17,267 nucleotides of DNA from Treponema sp. UBA7590 (GCA_002478955.1 DLKK01000061.1:1502-18768); one strand, 5' to 3'; counted from the stretch's first letter, positions 8,142 through 16,041 are shown. The notes: generated by a model from the letters alone, not told the origin. A program made the numbers and translations.

Positions 8142-9089
8142 TTAATTCAATAAAAAATCCGGGTCAGATTCAATGCAAATTCTTTGCCCACTAACCGGAT
8201 GAATAAATTCCAGCCGCGAAGAATGCAGCATAACCCTTTTTTCAGGTTTTCCGCCATAAAGCACATCGCCTAGAATCGGTAGACCAACAGAGCTCAAATG
8301 CACGCGGATTTGATGTGTCCGCCCAGTAAAAAGATTGGCCCGGACCAGAAAATATTTTTTTTCCCCGCGCAAAATCTTATCCACAACAGAAAAATCAGTC
8401 TTTGAATAAAGTCCACCAAGTTCTTCCGGAACATAGCCCCATTTTGCCGGCTGGCTTTTCGGACTTATGCGGTTCATGAACATTTCAACAGAAACTTCTT
8501 TGCCAGGCTTTATTTTTTCAGAACCACCACAGCAAAGCGCAAGGTAAACCTTTGTAAAATCATGCCCGGAAAACATCTTTTGGATTTCTTTATTGACTGA
8601 ACGTTGCTTTGTAAAAAGAATAATTCCGCTTGTCTCGCGGTCAAGGCGATGCATAATTCCCACGTACGGAGGATTTCTTAAACCAGGATTTTTCTTCCAT
8701 AAATAGCGGACGAGCGCGTCATGCAGATTATCACGCTTTTCGCCACCTACAACAGTTTCCTCCGTAGGAAAAAGCGCGGGTTTGTTCACACAGATTAAAA
8801 ATTCGTCCTCAAAAAGAACATCTTTTTCAGAAAGCTCAAACTTTATGTCGTCCGGCTGTTTTTCAAAAAGAAATTTTTCCTTCTCGTAATTTATTGTGAT
8901 ATTTGATTTTCCACGCAATTCAAACGCCGGCCGCCGGATTTGCCTTCCGTTCACGCAAACTGCGCCGGCAACCACAAGCCGCCTGATTTTTGAATTGCTG
9001 ACATTTTCCTCATTTATTGCCGCCGGCAGATTTTTCCGCAAAAATTCGTCGAGACGTTCCTTTTCTGAAGTTGAAAAATTCAAAATCAT
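8142..9089 (-). CDS. RluA-family pseudouridine synthase with S4 domain
   Basis: This enzyme family converts specific uridines in rRNA or tRNA to pseudouridine. The 315-residue protein has an N-terminal S4 RNA-binding domain (about 9-68, RLDEFLRKN ... VCVNGRQ) and the RluA catalytic domain. The signature HRLDRETSGIILF lies at 147-159 with the catalytic aspartate at 150, followed by TGRTHQIRVHL (255-265) and LGDVLYGG (273-280). The architecture resembles RluC/RluD, but the target site cannot be told from sequence alone, so no symbol is given. It is the last gene of the apt operon, 11 bp after the preceding stop, with AAAGG as ribosome site. Confidence 0.92.
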   Translation of the reverse strand: MILNFSTSEKERLDEFLRKNLPAAINEENVSNSKIRRLVVAGAVCVNGRQIRRPAFELRGKSNITINYEKEKFLFEKQPDDIKFELSEKDVLFEDEFLICVNKPALFPTEETVVGGEKRDNLHDALVRYLWKKNPGLRNPPYVGIMHRLDRETSGIILFTKQRSVNKEIQKMFSGHDFTKVYLALCCGGSEKIKPGKEVSVEMFMNRISPKSQPAKWGYVPEELGGLYSKTDFSVVDKILRGEKKYFLVRANLFTGRTHQIRVHLSSVGLPILGDVLYGGKPEKRVMLHSSRLEFIHPVSGQRICIESDPDFLLN

Positions 9090-9100
9090 CGTAAAAGCCT

Positions 9101-10084
9101 TTAAAGAACCTTAAAATCCGGCTCACCGTCTTCATTCAAGAAAATCTTTACAGTGCAGTGTTCCATGCAAAGGTCGTTTACAAAAGCGTTCAAATCCATT
9201 GCTTCCGGCCCAAAAATTTCCTCCGGGTCGTAATCGGTCTCAAGAACAGATTCTGTTCCGTCGGCAACAAGCCTGCTCAATGCGCCGTTCATGCAGACAA
9301 TATCATTGCAGGCCGTAAACATGTTGCTTTTTTTCTTTTCCTCAAATTTCTGCTGAAGAAAAAGCAGCTGCATTTTCTCAATATCGTGATGATTAGCTTC
9401 TTCCGGCACAAAACCTGATTTATAGTCACAATTATTGCAACGCTGCCATTCGGCAAAATCACTGAAAAATGCCGCGGGAGAAATACGCAGGGCGCACAAG
9501 ATGCTTTTGAACCACGGAACAGCGCGTCCAGCAGAATAAAATGTGCGGCACGCAAAGGCAATATTCCGCGCGGTTCTTATCTCTTCCGCGCTAAAAGTCT
9601 GTCGCACACGCGCCGTCTGCGCCATCTCAGAATCTTCTGTCTGAGGAAAACAAATATGGTTCGGAAACTGTTCAATTGTAAAATCAAGCCTGTCTTTGAA
9701 TGCCTTTAATGAATCTTTGTCATTGTCCGCATAAAAAAGCTGAACTCCAAAAACAAGCTCGGAATTATTGAGCATTGTGGCGCGGCGCGCAAAGAATTTT
9801 TTGTCAAAAAGACCGTTTTTCTGCGCGCGGAACGGAATTTCCAGCGAAGAATTTATTCTCATGCACTGGCGGCAAATGTCCATGTCAAGAATCTCTGGAT
9901 TCACAACAACAGAAACAAAAAGTCCAGGCACATTTTTCTCAACATACTTAAGAAAGCCCAGCAACTTGTTCTTGTCGCCCGCATAAACAGAATCATGAAG
10001 ATTGAATTCCGTCATGCCATTTTTCACACATTCTGAAAGCTTAAGCTCTATTTCATCAGATTTTAAATTGAATACAGTTTCCAA
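9101..10084 (-). CDS. Unknown protein, possibly a degenerate radical-SAM-like barrel
   Basis: This 327-residue protein is not recognised with confidence. Its middle resembles the barrel part of B12-binding-type radical SAM enzymes: LHDSVYAGDKNKLLGFLKYV (29-48), a VNPEIL strand (61-66), SSLEIPF (79-85), and GVQLFYA ... FKDRLDFTIEQFPNHICFP (113-147). The N-terminal CxxxCxxC iron-sulfur motif and the cobalamin-binding domain are absent, so a radical mechanism is unlikely if this reading is right. Paired cysteines occur at 71/74, 216/219, 259/264 and 306/310 and might bind a metal. The start is TTG, chosen because AGGAG lies 5 bases upstream. It sits inside the apt-asnA-RluA operon. Confidence 0.6.
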   Translation of the reverse strand: METVFNLKSDEIELKLSECVKNGMTEFNLHDSVYAGDKNKLLGFLKYVEKNVPGLFVSVVVNPEILDMDICRQCMRINSSLEIPFRAQKNGLFDKKFFARRATMLNNSELVFGVQLFYADNDKDSLKAFKDRLDFTIEQFPNHICFPQTEDSEMAQTARVRQTFSAEEIRTARNIAFACRTFYSAGRAVPWFKSILCALRISPAAFFSDFAEWQRCNNCDYKSGFVPEEANHHDIEKMQLLFLQQKFEEKKKSNMFTACNDIVCMNGALSRLVADGTESVLETDYDPEEIFGPEAMDLNAFVNDLCMEHCTVKIFLNEDGEPDFKVL

Positions 10085-10094
10085 AACGGCTCCT
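10082..10094 (-). promoter_or_regulatory. Ribosome site fixing a TTG start
   Basis: On the minus strand AGGAG (10090-10094) is followed after 5 bases by TTG (10082-10084). The next in-frame ATG is codon 24, which has no comparable site, so TTG initiation is favoured for the 327-residue gene. Confidence 0.65.
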
Positions 10095-10108
10095 GGCCAA
10101 AATTTTAT

Positions 10109-11140
10109 TTAAAGAACCGGAATTCCAGCTTTTTCACAAGCCGCAAGTTCGCTGGCAGGCCATTCGCTTACCTGAACTTCGCAGATGTGTGCTTTACGCA
10201 AAAGGAACATGCAAAGGCGCGACTGACCAATTCCACCACCAAGAGTAAATGCAAGCTCACCGTTCAAAAGTTTTTTCTGGAACGGAAGTTTCGCACGCTC
10301 CTCGCAGCCACGTTCGGCAAGCTGGCGCTTTAAACTTTCAGGGCTTACTCGAATTCCCATTGAAGAAAGCTCAAACGCGCGGCCAAGAGTTTCATTCCAT
10401 ACAATAATATCTCCGTTCAAACCAACATGACCGTCTCCAGCATCGCTAATCCAGTCATCATAATCAGGAGCACGTCCGTCATGAATAGAACCGTCCGGCA
10501 ATTTTCCACCTATTCCGGCAATAAAAACGGCACCATATTTTTTTGCCACAGCGTTTTCCCGCTCCTTCGGAGTAAGATTCGGATATTCACGCCATAAATC
10601 ATCCGAATAAACAAAAGTTATTTTTTCCGGCAAAGTCGGTTCAAGCACTGAATAGCGGTCGTACAGGAAAAATTCCGTGCGCTTTATTGTGCGGTAAATC
10701 TTCTTTACAATATCCTGAAGATAAAAAATCGTACGGTCCTTCTCGTCAATGCACATGCACCAGTCCCACTGGTCAACATACAGCGAATGAACCGCATCCA
10801 GCTCCTCATCCGGGCGGATTGCGTTCATATCTGTATAAATTCCAAAGCCTGGCTTTAGGCCAAGTTCTGTAACCTTAAGTCTCTTCCATTTTGCAAGCGA
10901 CTGCACAATCTCCATTTTCTGGCCACCGATTCCTTTTGCCTCAAAGGAAACAGGTTTTTCAACACCATTAAGATCATCGTTTATACCAGTTCCTGCAGGA
11001 ACAAAAAGCGGTGCTGTTACGCGGGTAAGATTCAATTCAGTTGAAAGTGAAATCTGAAAAAAATCCTTTATGCTTACAATTGCGTGCTCAGTTTCTTTTA
11101 CACCAAGAATTGGCTTATAGTTTTTTGGTAATTCAGACAT
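10109..11140 (-). CDS. asnA: Aspartate-ammonia ligase AsnA
   Basis: AsnA makes asparagine from aspartate, ammonia and ATP in the cytoplasm. The 343-residue length fits the family (about 330). Recognisable stretches are the start NYKPILGVKETEHAI, the core VTAPLFVPAGTGINDDLNG (41-59), the Y/W-rich segment around HSLYVDQWDWC, and the aminoacyl-tRNA-synthetase-like ATP site GGGIGQSRLCMFLL near the C-terminus. The enzyme is ammonia-dependent, unlike glutamine-using AsnB. AAGGAAG precedes the ATG, 12 bp after the apt stop, so the two are probably co-transcribed. Its place between a purine salvage gene and an RNA-modification gene does not suggest a shared pathway. Confidence 0.96.
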   Translation of the reverse strand: MSELPKNYKPILGVKETEHAIVSIKDFFQISLSTELNLTRVTAPLFVPAGTGINDDLNGVEKPVSFEAKGIGGQKMEIVQSLAKWKRLKVTELGLKPGFGIYTDMNAIRPDEELDAVHSLYVDQWDWCMCIDEKDRTIFYLQDIVKKIYRTIKRTEFFLYDRYSVLEPTLPEKITFVYSDDLWREYPNLTPKERENAVAKKYGAVFIAGIGGKLPDGSIHDGRAPDYDDWISDAGDGHVGLNGDIIVWNETLGRAFELSSMGIRVSPESLKRQLAERGCEERAKLPFQKKLLNGELAFTLGGGIGQSRLCMFLLRKAHICEVQVSEWPASELAACEKAGIPVL

Positions 11141-11152
11141 AATTCTTCCTTT

Positions 11153-11683
11153 TTATTTTCCACTGTAGTTAATTAAAGTTGTAACCCGCGTAGGGGCTAA
11201 TTTTTCTTCAAATTTTAATTCCGGCAGACCGATAACGCCAAAAAAGTCGCTAACAACTCCGCCGCCCTGCTCAATAAGATTCTTTGAGGCAGTCAAAGTT
11301 CCGCCAGTTGCAATCAGATCATCAACAACAAGATAGTTCTTTCCTGCCTGAATATCAGCTTTGTGCGCCTCTATGACAGCTGTTCCATATTCAAGCGCAT
11401 ATTCGCAGGAATAAGTTTTTCCTGGAAGCTTTCCTTTCTTTCTGATTACAACAAGAGGGATTCCGACACGTTCCGCAAAAGGAGCCGCAAAAAGAAATCC
11501 ACGCGACTCAATTCCTGCAACCGCATCGATTTTTCTATCCTTGTAAATCTCCACCATTCTATCAATACAGTATTTAAATACATCCGGCTGAGTAAAAATA
11601 CCTGTTATATCATAAAAAAGAATTCCCGGCTTAGGAAAATCAGGAACCCGTCTAATTGCCTTATCAAGCGTTTCAATAGTCAT
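11153..11683 (-). CDS. apt: Adenine phosphoribosyltransferase
   Basis: Apt salvages adenine to AMP using PRPP. From the chosen ATG it is 176 residues, normal for the family. The start MTIETLDKAIRRVPDFPKPG aligns with known Apt N-termini, AGIESRGFLFA lies at 56-66, and the PRPP-binding loop VVDDLIATGGT at 119-129 is intact. The frame is open to a TTG 12 codons earlier (11719), but that codon overlaps the -35 of a good promoter, so the ATG at 11683 is preferred. No Shine-Dalgarno precedes it, and the -10 hexamer ends only 7 bp upstream, which points to a leaderless mRNA. First gene of the apt-asnA operon. Confidence 0.95.
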   Translation of the reverse strand: MTIETLDKAIRRVPDFPKPGILFYDITGIFTQPDVFKYCIDRMVEIYKDRKIDAVAGIESRGFLFAAPFAERVGIPLVVIRKKGKLPGKTYSCEYALEYGTAVIEAHKADIQAGKNYLVVDDLIATGGTLTASKNLIEQGGGVVSDFFGVIGLPELKFEEKLAPTRVTTLINYSGK

Positions 11684-11690
11684 AATCTTT

Positions 11691-11719
11691 ATTCTAGTAC
11701 GGTTTATGTTGTTTTTCAA
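11691..11719 (-). promoter_or_regulatory. apt operon promoter
   Basis: TTGAAA (11714-11719) and TAGAAT (11691-11696) on the minus strand have exactly 17 bp between them. The ATG of apt begins 7 bp after the -10, so transcription should start at or next to the start codon. Confidence 0.65.
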
Positions 11720-11813
11720 TAATTAAAAGCCGACTTAAAAACAAATAATAGGTCAAATGTCGAGTTTTTTCTCCAAATCAACAAATTGAATAAGCAGGAA
11801 GAAAAAGAAAGAC

Positions 11814-12707
11814 TCATTTCTTCACAGTTCTGATTGAACCCATACGCAGACGTTTTTCGCGCGTGTCGGAAAGCAGCGCATTCAACTTTTCCGAGTCCTC
11901 GTTTTTTATTGCAGACTTGAATTCATCCATCATTTTTTCAAAATTTTCTATGTGATGAACCAGCTTTTCCTTGTTGGAGATAAAAAGTTCCGTCCAGAGC
12001 GACGCGTTTATCATTGCAATCCGGGTCAAATCCTCAAAGCTTCCACCGCCAAAAGCAGTTATCTCAGGATCTTCCGCAGACTCAACCAACGCACTTGCAA
12101 TTATATGGCAAAGCTGGCTTGTGAAACCGATTTTATAGTCGTGGATTTCGCAGGTTGTCTCTGTGATTCTGGAAAATCCCATGTCTGTAATCAATGCGCG
12201 CATTGTCTCAAGATTTTTAGGTTTATTGTAGCTTTGCGGAATCAGAATATAATTGTGGTTAACAAAAAATTCCGCCCGGGAATTAATATATCCTTCCTTT
12301 TCGCCGCCAGCCATTGGATGCCCGATTATAAAATCAACGTCCGGACGGAGAATTTCCGGAAGAGATTTCTCGAATATTCCTTTCACGCCGGAAATATCTG
12401 TGACAATCGAGCCGCTCTTAAAATCATCCTTATGCTGAACAAGAAAATCCAAAGTTGCATGCGGATAAAGACAGATAAAAACAACATCACATTTTTTTAT
12501 CATCTCACCAACATTTTCTGTTGAAAACCCTTCGTCTATAACGCCTTCAGAAAGCGCCTGCTGAATACAAGCCTGACTGCGGTTGCAGGCAAAGATTTTT
12601 CCGCCAGATTCCGCCATGCTCAGAATATTCTCGCGGATTGACTTTGCAAATGAGCCGCCCATAATTCCAAGTCCGACGATTCCATAATTAAGATTCTGTA
12701 ATTTCAT
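11814..12707 (-). CDS. tyrA: Prephenate dehydrogenase family protein
   Basis: The 297-residue protein has an N-terminal Rossmann fold with GLGIMG (12-17), followed by VVFICLYPH (75-83), TDISGVKG (103-110) and the signature GHPMAGGEKEG (129-139). The C-terminal helical dimerisation domain includes SQLCHIIASAL (197-207), where the family usually has SHLPH, and GGSFEDLTRIA. It should oxidise prephenate to 4-hydroxyphenylpyruvate in tyrosine synthesis; arogenate cannot be excluded as substrate. No chorismate mutase or ACT domain is fused. It starts 15 bp after tsaD, and its AAGGAAA ribosome site overlaps the tsaD stop. No obvious terminator hairpin follows it before the apt promoter. Confidence 0.92.
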   Translation of the reverse strand: MKLQNLNYGIVGLGIMGGSFAKSIRENILSMAESGGKIFACNRSQACIQQALSEGVIDEGFSTENVGEMIKKCDVVFICLYPHATLDFLVQHKDDFKSGSIVTDISGVKGIFEKSLPEILRPDVDFIIGHPMAGGEKEGYINSRAEFFVNHNYILIPQSYNKPKNLETMRALITDMGFSRITETTCEIHDYKIGFTSQLCHIIASALVESAEDPEITAFGGGSFEDLTRIAMINASLWTELFISNKEKLVHHIENFEKMMDEFKSAIKNEDSEKLNALLSDTREKRLRMGSIRTVKK

Positions 12708-12722
12708 AACAAAAACATTTCC

Positions 12723-13745
12723 TTACTGAAAATTCTTTAATCCGCGTTTGAACTGAGGGATTCTTGCGCAGGCTGTTGTGTCCCAGCCAGAACGGTCCCC
12801 GCGCTTCAGGAAGTGGAACGCAACTCCGGCAATCATCGCGCCATTGTCGCCGCAAAGTTTCAACGGTGGAAAAATGCATTTCAAGTCATTACGTTCCGCA
12901 AAAAGCGCTCGAAGCCTTGAATTTGCCGCGACACCGCCACCTGCAACAACTGTCTTCAATCCAGTGTCCTCGACCGCCCTGAAAAGTCTGCTTATAAGAG
13001 TTTTGCACGCAGTCTCCTGAAAAGCCGCGCACATATTCTCCTTTGAATGTTCATAACCTTTGTTCCAGAACATATCGCACTGGTGGATTACAGCCGTCTT
13101 CAGTCCGCTGAACGACATATCATAGCGGTGCTCATCGCCGTCAAGCCTTGGAACAGGAAAAGAAGCCGCCTTTGGATCACCGTTTTTTGCAAGATTGTCA
13201 ACTATCACTCCGCCCGGATAGCCAAGACCATAGAATTTAGCGACTTTATCAAAAGCTTCCCCGACAGAATCATCAACAGTTGTTCCAAGAACTTCCAAAT
13301 CATCAAAACCGTTCACTTTTGCAATAATTGAATGTCCGCCAGAAACAAGAAGTCCAAGATACGGATAAGGAATATCATTCTGAAGGTGAGCCGCATACAT
13401 GTGCCCCAGCATATGGTTTATCGCGATAAACGGTTTGTTCGCCGCCCATGCAAGAGTTTTTCCAAACGTAAGTCCAACAAGAAGAGACCCCATAAGTCCC
13501 GGCCGGTTTGTGGCGGCAACAGCATCAATGTCATCCAGAGTCATATTAGCCTGCTCAAGAGCCTGCCTTACAACCGGAAGAATCCATTCAGCGTGCTTGC
13601 GGCTTGCGATTTCCGGCACAACGCCCTTATATATCTGATGAAAAGGAATCTGCGTCGCAACAACATTGCTTATGATTTTGTGCCCGTCCTCAACAATTGC
13701 CGCCGCAGTCTCATCACAACTAGATTCAATTCCCAAAACTTTCAT
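12723..13745 (-). CDS. tsaD: tRNA threonylcarbamoyladenosine transferase TsaD
   Basis: TsaD (formerly Gcp) transfers the threonylcarbamoyl group to A37 of tRNAs that read ANN codons, working with TsaB and TsaE. The 340 residues carry the family marks: start MKVLGIESSCDET, EIASRKH (45-51), the metal-binding HMLGH at 111-115 and GGGVAANSRLR near 268-278. The length is typical and nothing is missing. Its ribosome site AGAAGG lies just before the ATG. It follows the deacetylase gene by 24 bp. TsaB and TsaE are not in the window. Confidence 0.97.
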   Translation of the reverse strand: MKVLGIESSCDETAAAIVEDGHKIISNVVATQIPFHQIYKGVVPEIASRKHAEWILPVVRQALEQANMTLDDIDAVAATNRPGLMGSLLVGLTFGKTLAWAANKPFIAINHMLGHMYAAHLQNDIPYPYLGLLVSGGHSIIAKVNGFDDLEVLGTTVDDSVGEAFDKVAKFYGLGYPGGVIVDNLAKNGDPKAASFPVPRLDGDEHRYDMSFSGLKTAVIHQCDMFWNKGYEHSKENMCAAFQETACKTLISRLFRAVEDTGLKTVVAGGGVAANSRLRALFAERNDLKCIFPPLKLCGDNGAMIAGVAFHFLKRGDRSGWDTTACARIPQFKRGLKNFQ

Positions 13746-13769
13746 AATTACCTTCTATATTTGTTCATA

Positions 13770-15014
13770 TTATCCGCGTTTTAAAGCACCACTATTTGAC
13801 ACAGTGGAAAAGCTATAGCCTTTTGCGCTAAGCACAGGATAAACTTCCCTAAGGATTCCCGGCAGAATTTCCGCAGACCACACATGTCCTATCATTATAG
13901 CAACACCGTTCTTATTTGCAAACTCAACACCTTTTTCAATCTCTGAAAGAATGTCCTTTCTATTTTTTGTGTTATCCAGAAATATATTCCGCTCATAATA
14001 AGGATAACCCATGACGCTTGAAACATAACGCACTTTTGAGTCAGAGTTTGTCCGGCTGTCCAAAAAATAAATTTCCTGCTGCGAGCAAATCTTCATAACT
14101 GTGGCGATTTTCTCTGCGTCTGCTGTTATAAGCGAACCTTCATGGTTGTTCATCCCTGCAACCGGCCAAATTTCGTAGATATTCGCAAGAACTGTTGAAC
14201 GGATTTTCTCCTCATCCATGTCAGGAGTTATTGCTCCGTCGCCCGGATTCACGTTCAGATTCACGGATTGCATCGGCTGGTGAAGAATAACCTCATTCCC
14301 GGATTTTCTTACGCGCTCCGCGGCTTGTGCGGAATGACCAAGACGTGGAAGAACCGCAACTGTCACAGGAAAAGGAAGAGAAACGCATTTTTCAAGCTGC
14401 TGCATGTTGTGGCCGCCGTCGTCAAAAATGAACACAAGCTTTGCATTATTTTTTGCCTGCGGAAAATCCGGAATATCCCACGCGGAAGATTTCCCATCAG
14501 AATTTTTATTTTCTTCTATTATAGATATATTTTTTGCAGCCGAATTTAAGCTGACATCTGTTTTTTTTGGGCCGGGCAAATCCTGATTTTTTTTATCAGC
14601 AGGCTTTTCAAGCATTTCAGATTTTGGTACAGGATTTTTAGCTGTTTTTGACGCAACAACTAAATCTGAAGCCGAAGATTTTTGACCGGATGCAGATTTT
14701 TTTTCAACCTGTTTGTCTGTCGCTGTTTTTACATTGTTTTTTACAGAAGATTTTTCTTCTGATTTTCCAGGAGATTTTTTTTCAACACTTTTATGGATTT
14801 CAGTATTCGCAGAAACCTGGCGCGGAACTTTCTCATTTCTTCCGGCAAAACTAAAAGCAAAAAGCAGAACAGTACAGACACCGACAATAACCGCGCAAAG
14901 AGTTATAACGCTGTTCAATGGCAGATAGATTTTTCCACGCAAGGATTTTCGCCTGCTTTTCCGTGCTCTGGAAACAGCCCTTTTTCTTGAATATGAACGT
15001 TTTTTTTGCGGCAT
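13770..15014 (-). CDS. Divergent polysaccharide deacetylase family protein, membrane-anchored
   Basis: The 414-residue protein has a short, very basic cytoplasmic start (1-30), one membrane segment (about 33-57), a long Ser/Lys/Pro-rich linker (58-190) and a C-terminal domain of the divergent polysaccharide deacetylase family (DUF610/YibQ-like). Visible motifs are LVFIFDDGG (193-201), LPFPVTVAVLP (213-223), GNEVILHQPM (239-248) and AGMNNHEGS (286-294), which hold the probable metal-binding Asp and His residues. The domain should sit outside the inner membrane, acting on or near cell-wall glycans; the substrate is unknown. No Shine-Dalgarno precedes the ATG, and a TAGAAT -10 ends 10 bp upstream. 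It heads the deacetylase-tsaD-tyrA operon. Confidence 0.88.
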   Translation of the reverse strand: MPQKKRSYSRKRAVSRARKSRRKSLRGKIYLPLNSVITLCAVIVGVCTVLLFAFSFAGRNEKVPRQVSANTEIHKSVEKKSPGKSEEKSSVKNNVKTATDKQVEKKSASGQKSSASDLVVASKTAKNPVPKSEMLEKPADKKNQDLPGPKKTDVSLNSAAKNISIIEENKNSDGKSSAWDIPDFPQAKNNAKLVFIFDDGGHNMQQLEKCVSLPFPVTVAVLPRLGHSAQAAERVRKSGNEVILHQPMQSVNLNVNPGDGAITPDMDEEKIRSTVLANIYEIWPVAGMNNHEGSLITADAEKIATVMKICSQQEIYFLDSRTNSDSKVRYVSSVMGYPYYERNIFLDNTKNRKDILSEIEKGVEFANKNGVAIMIGHVWSAEILPGILREVYPVLSAKGYSFSTVSNSGALKRG

Positions 15015-15024
15015 AACGCTTAAT

Positions 15025-15057
15025 ATTCTAGTGAAAACTTGTACTTTTCGCTATACT
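15025..15057. promoter_or_regulatory. Divergent overlapping promoters around a 25-bp near-palindrome
   Basis: The segment 15029-15053 is an imperfect palindrome with arms TAGTGAAAA and TTTTCGCTA. On the plus strand TAGTGA (15029-15034), 17 bp, then TATACT (15052-15057) faces thrH. On the minus strand TAGCGA (15048-15053), 17 bp, then TAGAAT (15025-15030) faces the deacetylase. Each -35 shares two bases with the opposite -10. The -35 hexamers are weak matches. Confidence 0.5.
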
Positions 15058-15089
15058 AAAAAAAATCAAAATTAAAAAAGGAACAAAAA

Positions 15090-15695
15090 ATGTATATTAC
15101 TTGTCTTGACCTTGAAGGTGTACTTGTGCCGGAAATTTGGATTGCGTTTGCAGAAGCCACAGGAATTCCTGAACTCAGAAAAACAACACGAGATGAGCCA
15201 GACTACGACAAACTGATGAAATACCGTATCAATATCCTAAAAGAACACGGATTGGGATTAAAAGAAATCCAGGAGACAATCGCAAAAATCGATCCGCTTC
15301 CTGGTGCAAAAGAATTCCTTGATGAGTTGCGCTCTTTTACGCAGGCAATAATTTTAAGCGACACATTCGAACAATTTGCCTCACCTCTTATGAAAAAACT
15401 TGGACTTCCAACAATCTTCTGCAACACACTGGAAGTCTCTACAAGCGGAGAAATAACTGGCTACAAAATGCGCTGCGAAAAATCAAAATACACAACTGTA
15501 AAAGCGTTGCAGTCATGCGGGTTCGAGACAATCGCATCCGGCGACTCATTCAATGACCTGGGAATGATTCAAGCATCAAAAGCAGGATTTCTTTTCCGCA
15601 CCACCGATAAAATCAAGTCTGAATACCCGCAGTATCCGGCATTCACAGAATACTCAGAACTTCTGAACGCAATAAAGAAAGTTGTAGAAGGATAA
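15090..15695 (+). CDS. thrH: ThrH-type phosphoserine phosphatase / homoserine phosphotransferase
   Basis: This 201-residue HAD-superfamily enzyme closely follows ThrH of Pseudomonas: start CLDLEGVLVPEIWIAFAE, where the motif I is DLEG as in ThrH instead of DxDGT, followed by TTRDEPDYDKLM, ILSDTFEQF (motif II, about residues 92-100) and ASGDSFNDLGM (motif IV). ThrH dephosphorylates phosphoserine and can pass the phosphate to homoserine, linking serine and threonine synthesis. The length fits the family. AAAGGAA lies 6 bases before the ATG. It is transcribed alone, away from the deacetylase operon, and is followed by a hairpin. The dual activity is known for the family and not shown by this sequence. 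Confidence 0.93.
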   Translation: MYITCLDLEGVLVPEIWIAFAEATGIPELRKTTRDEPDYDKLMKYRINILKEHGLGLKEIQETIAKIDPLPGAKEFLDELRSFTQAIILSDTFEQFASPLMKKLGLPTIFCNTLEVSTSGEITGYKMRCEKSKYTTVKALQSCGFETIASGDSFNDLGMIQASKAGFLFRTTDKIKSEYPQYPAFTEYSELLNAIKKVVEG

Positions 15696-15707
15696 TTCTC
15701 CCCAAGA

Positions 15708-15752
15708 TGTTTATCCGCGCGAAAGCCCATATATTCCATCGCCGGATAAACA
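15708..15752. terminator. Hairpin between convergent thrH and Rpn fragment
   Basis: TGTTTATCCG (15708-15717) and its exact complement (15743-15752) form a 10-bp stem that can extend by 3 bp with one bulge, with a loop near 20 bases. It lies 12 bp after the thrH stop and 10 bp beyond the stop of the convergent fragment. No U run follows on either strand, so a terminator role is likely only by position. Confidence 0.4.
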
Positions 15753-15762
15753 GCATTGGAAT

Positions 15763-15957
15763 TTATTTTAATTCGTTCTTGATTTTAAGAACTTCTTCAA
15801 CAGGAAGTTGCGTTGCACTTGCAATCTGCTTAACAGAGCCAAGGTTCATTTTCAAAAGATTTTTTACTGTTTCAATCGCTTTCTTCTTGGTCCCTTCAGC
15901 CAAGCCTTCCTTCAAACCGGCTCGCCTTGCGTCGTGAAGCGGCAGTGCATCCATCAT
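15763..15957 (-). CDS. Possible stand-alone short Rpn protein (RpnS-like)
   Basis: Within the truncated copy, AGGAG at 15965-15969 is followed after 7 bases by ATG ATG, giving a 64-residue protein that begins MMDALPLHDARRAG and ends KNELK. It has a charged helical tail with xxEG four-residue repeats (LKEG, LAEG) and a helix-turn-like end (QIASATQLPVEEV). Published work on Rpn proteins reports that a separately translated C-terminal part inhibits the toxic long form. This fragment would be such a short form without its long partner. Expression is unproven; the AGGAG is also explained by conserved codons for R-S-D-Y. Confidence 0.4.
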   Translation of the reverse strand: MMDALPLHDARRAGLKEGLAEGTKKKAIETVKNLLKMNLGSVKQIASATQLPVEEVLKIKNELK

Positions 15958-16041
15958 ATAGTCGCTCCTGAATATCTCGTTGATTTTGAGCCTTTCGACA
16001 CGCTGCTCCAAGTTTTCTGTAAAATGGTCGGAAGGCTTTTC
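15763..16041 (-). pseudogene. C-terminal fragment of an Rpn/PD-(D/E)XK nuclease gene
   Basis: On the minus strand the frame encodes about 92 residues homologous to residue 185 onward of the long Rpn-type protein at 16456-17267. Shared stretches include KPSDHFTENLEQRVER and NEIFRSDYMMDALPLHDARR, and the DNA is nearly identical in blocks. The similarity stops sharply at 16041; the whole nuclease domain is missing and an in-frame stop lies at 16060-16062. The end is intact and stops normally at 15763. The tail has four fewer residues than the long gene (RIEG missing) and differs after that. It is a truncated second copy, placed head to head with the long gene. Confidence 0.8.

Noticed and set aside
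11952..12524. A 190-codon plus-strand open frame
   Set aside because: It is antisense to tyrA, which has clear family motifs; the shadow protein has none.
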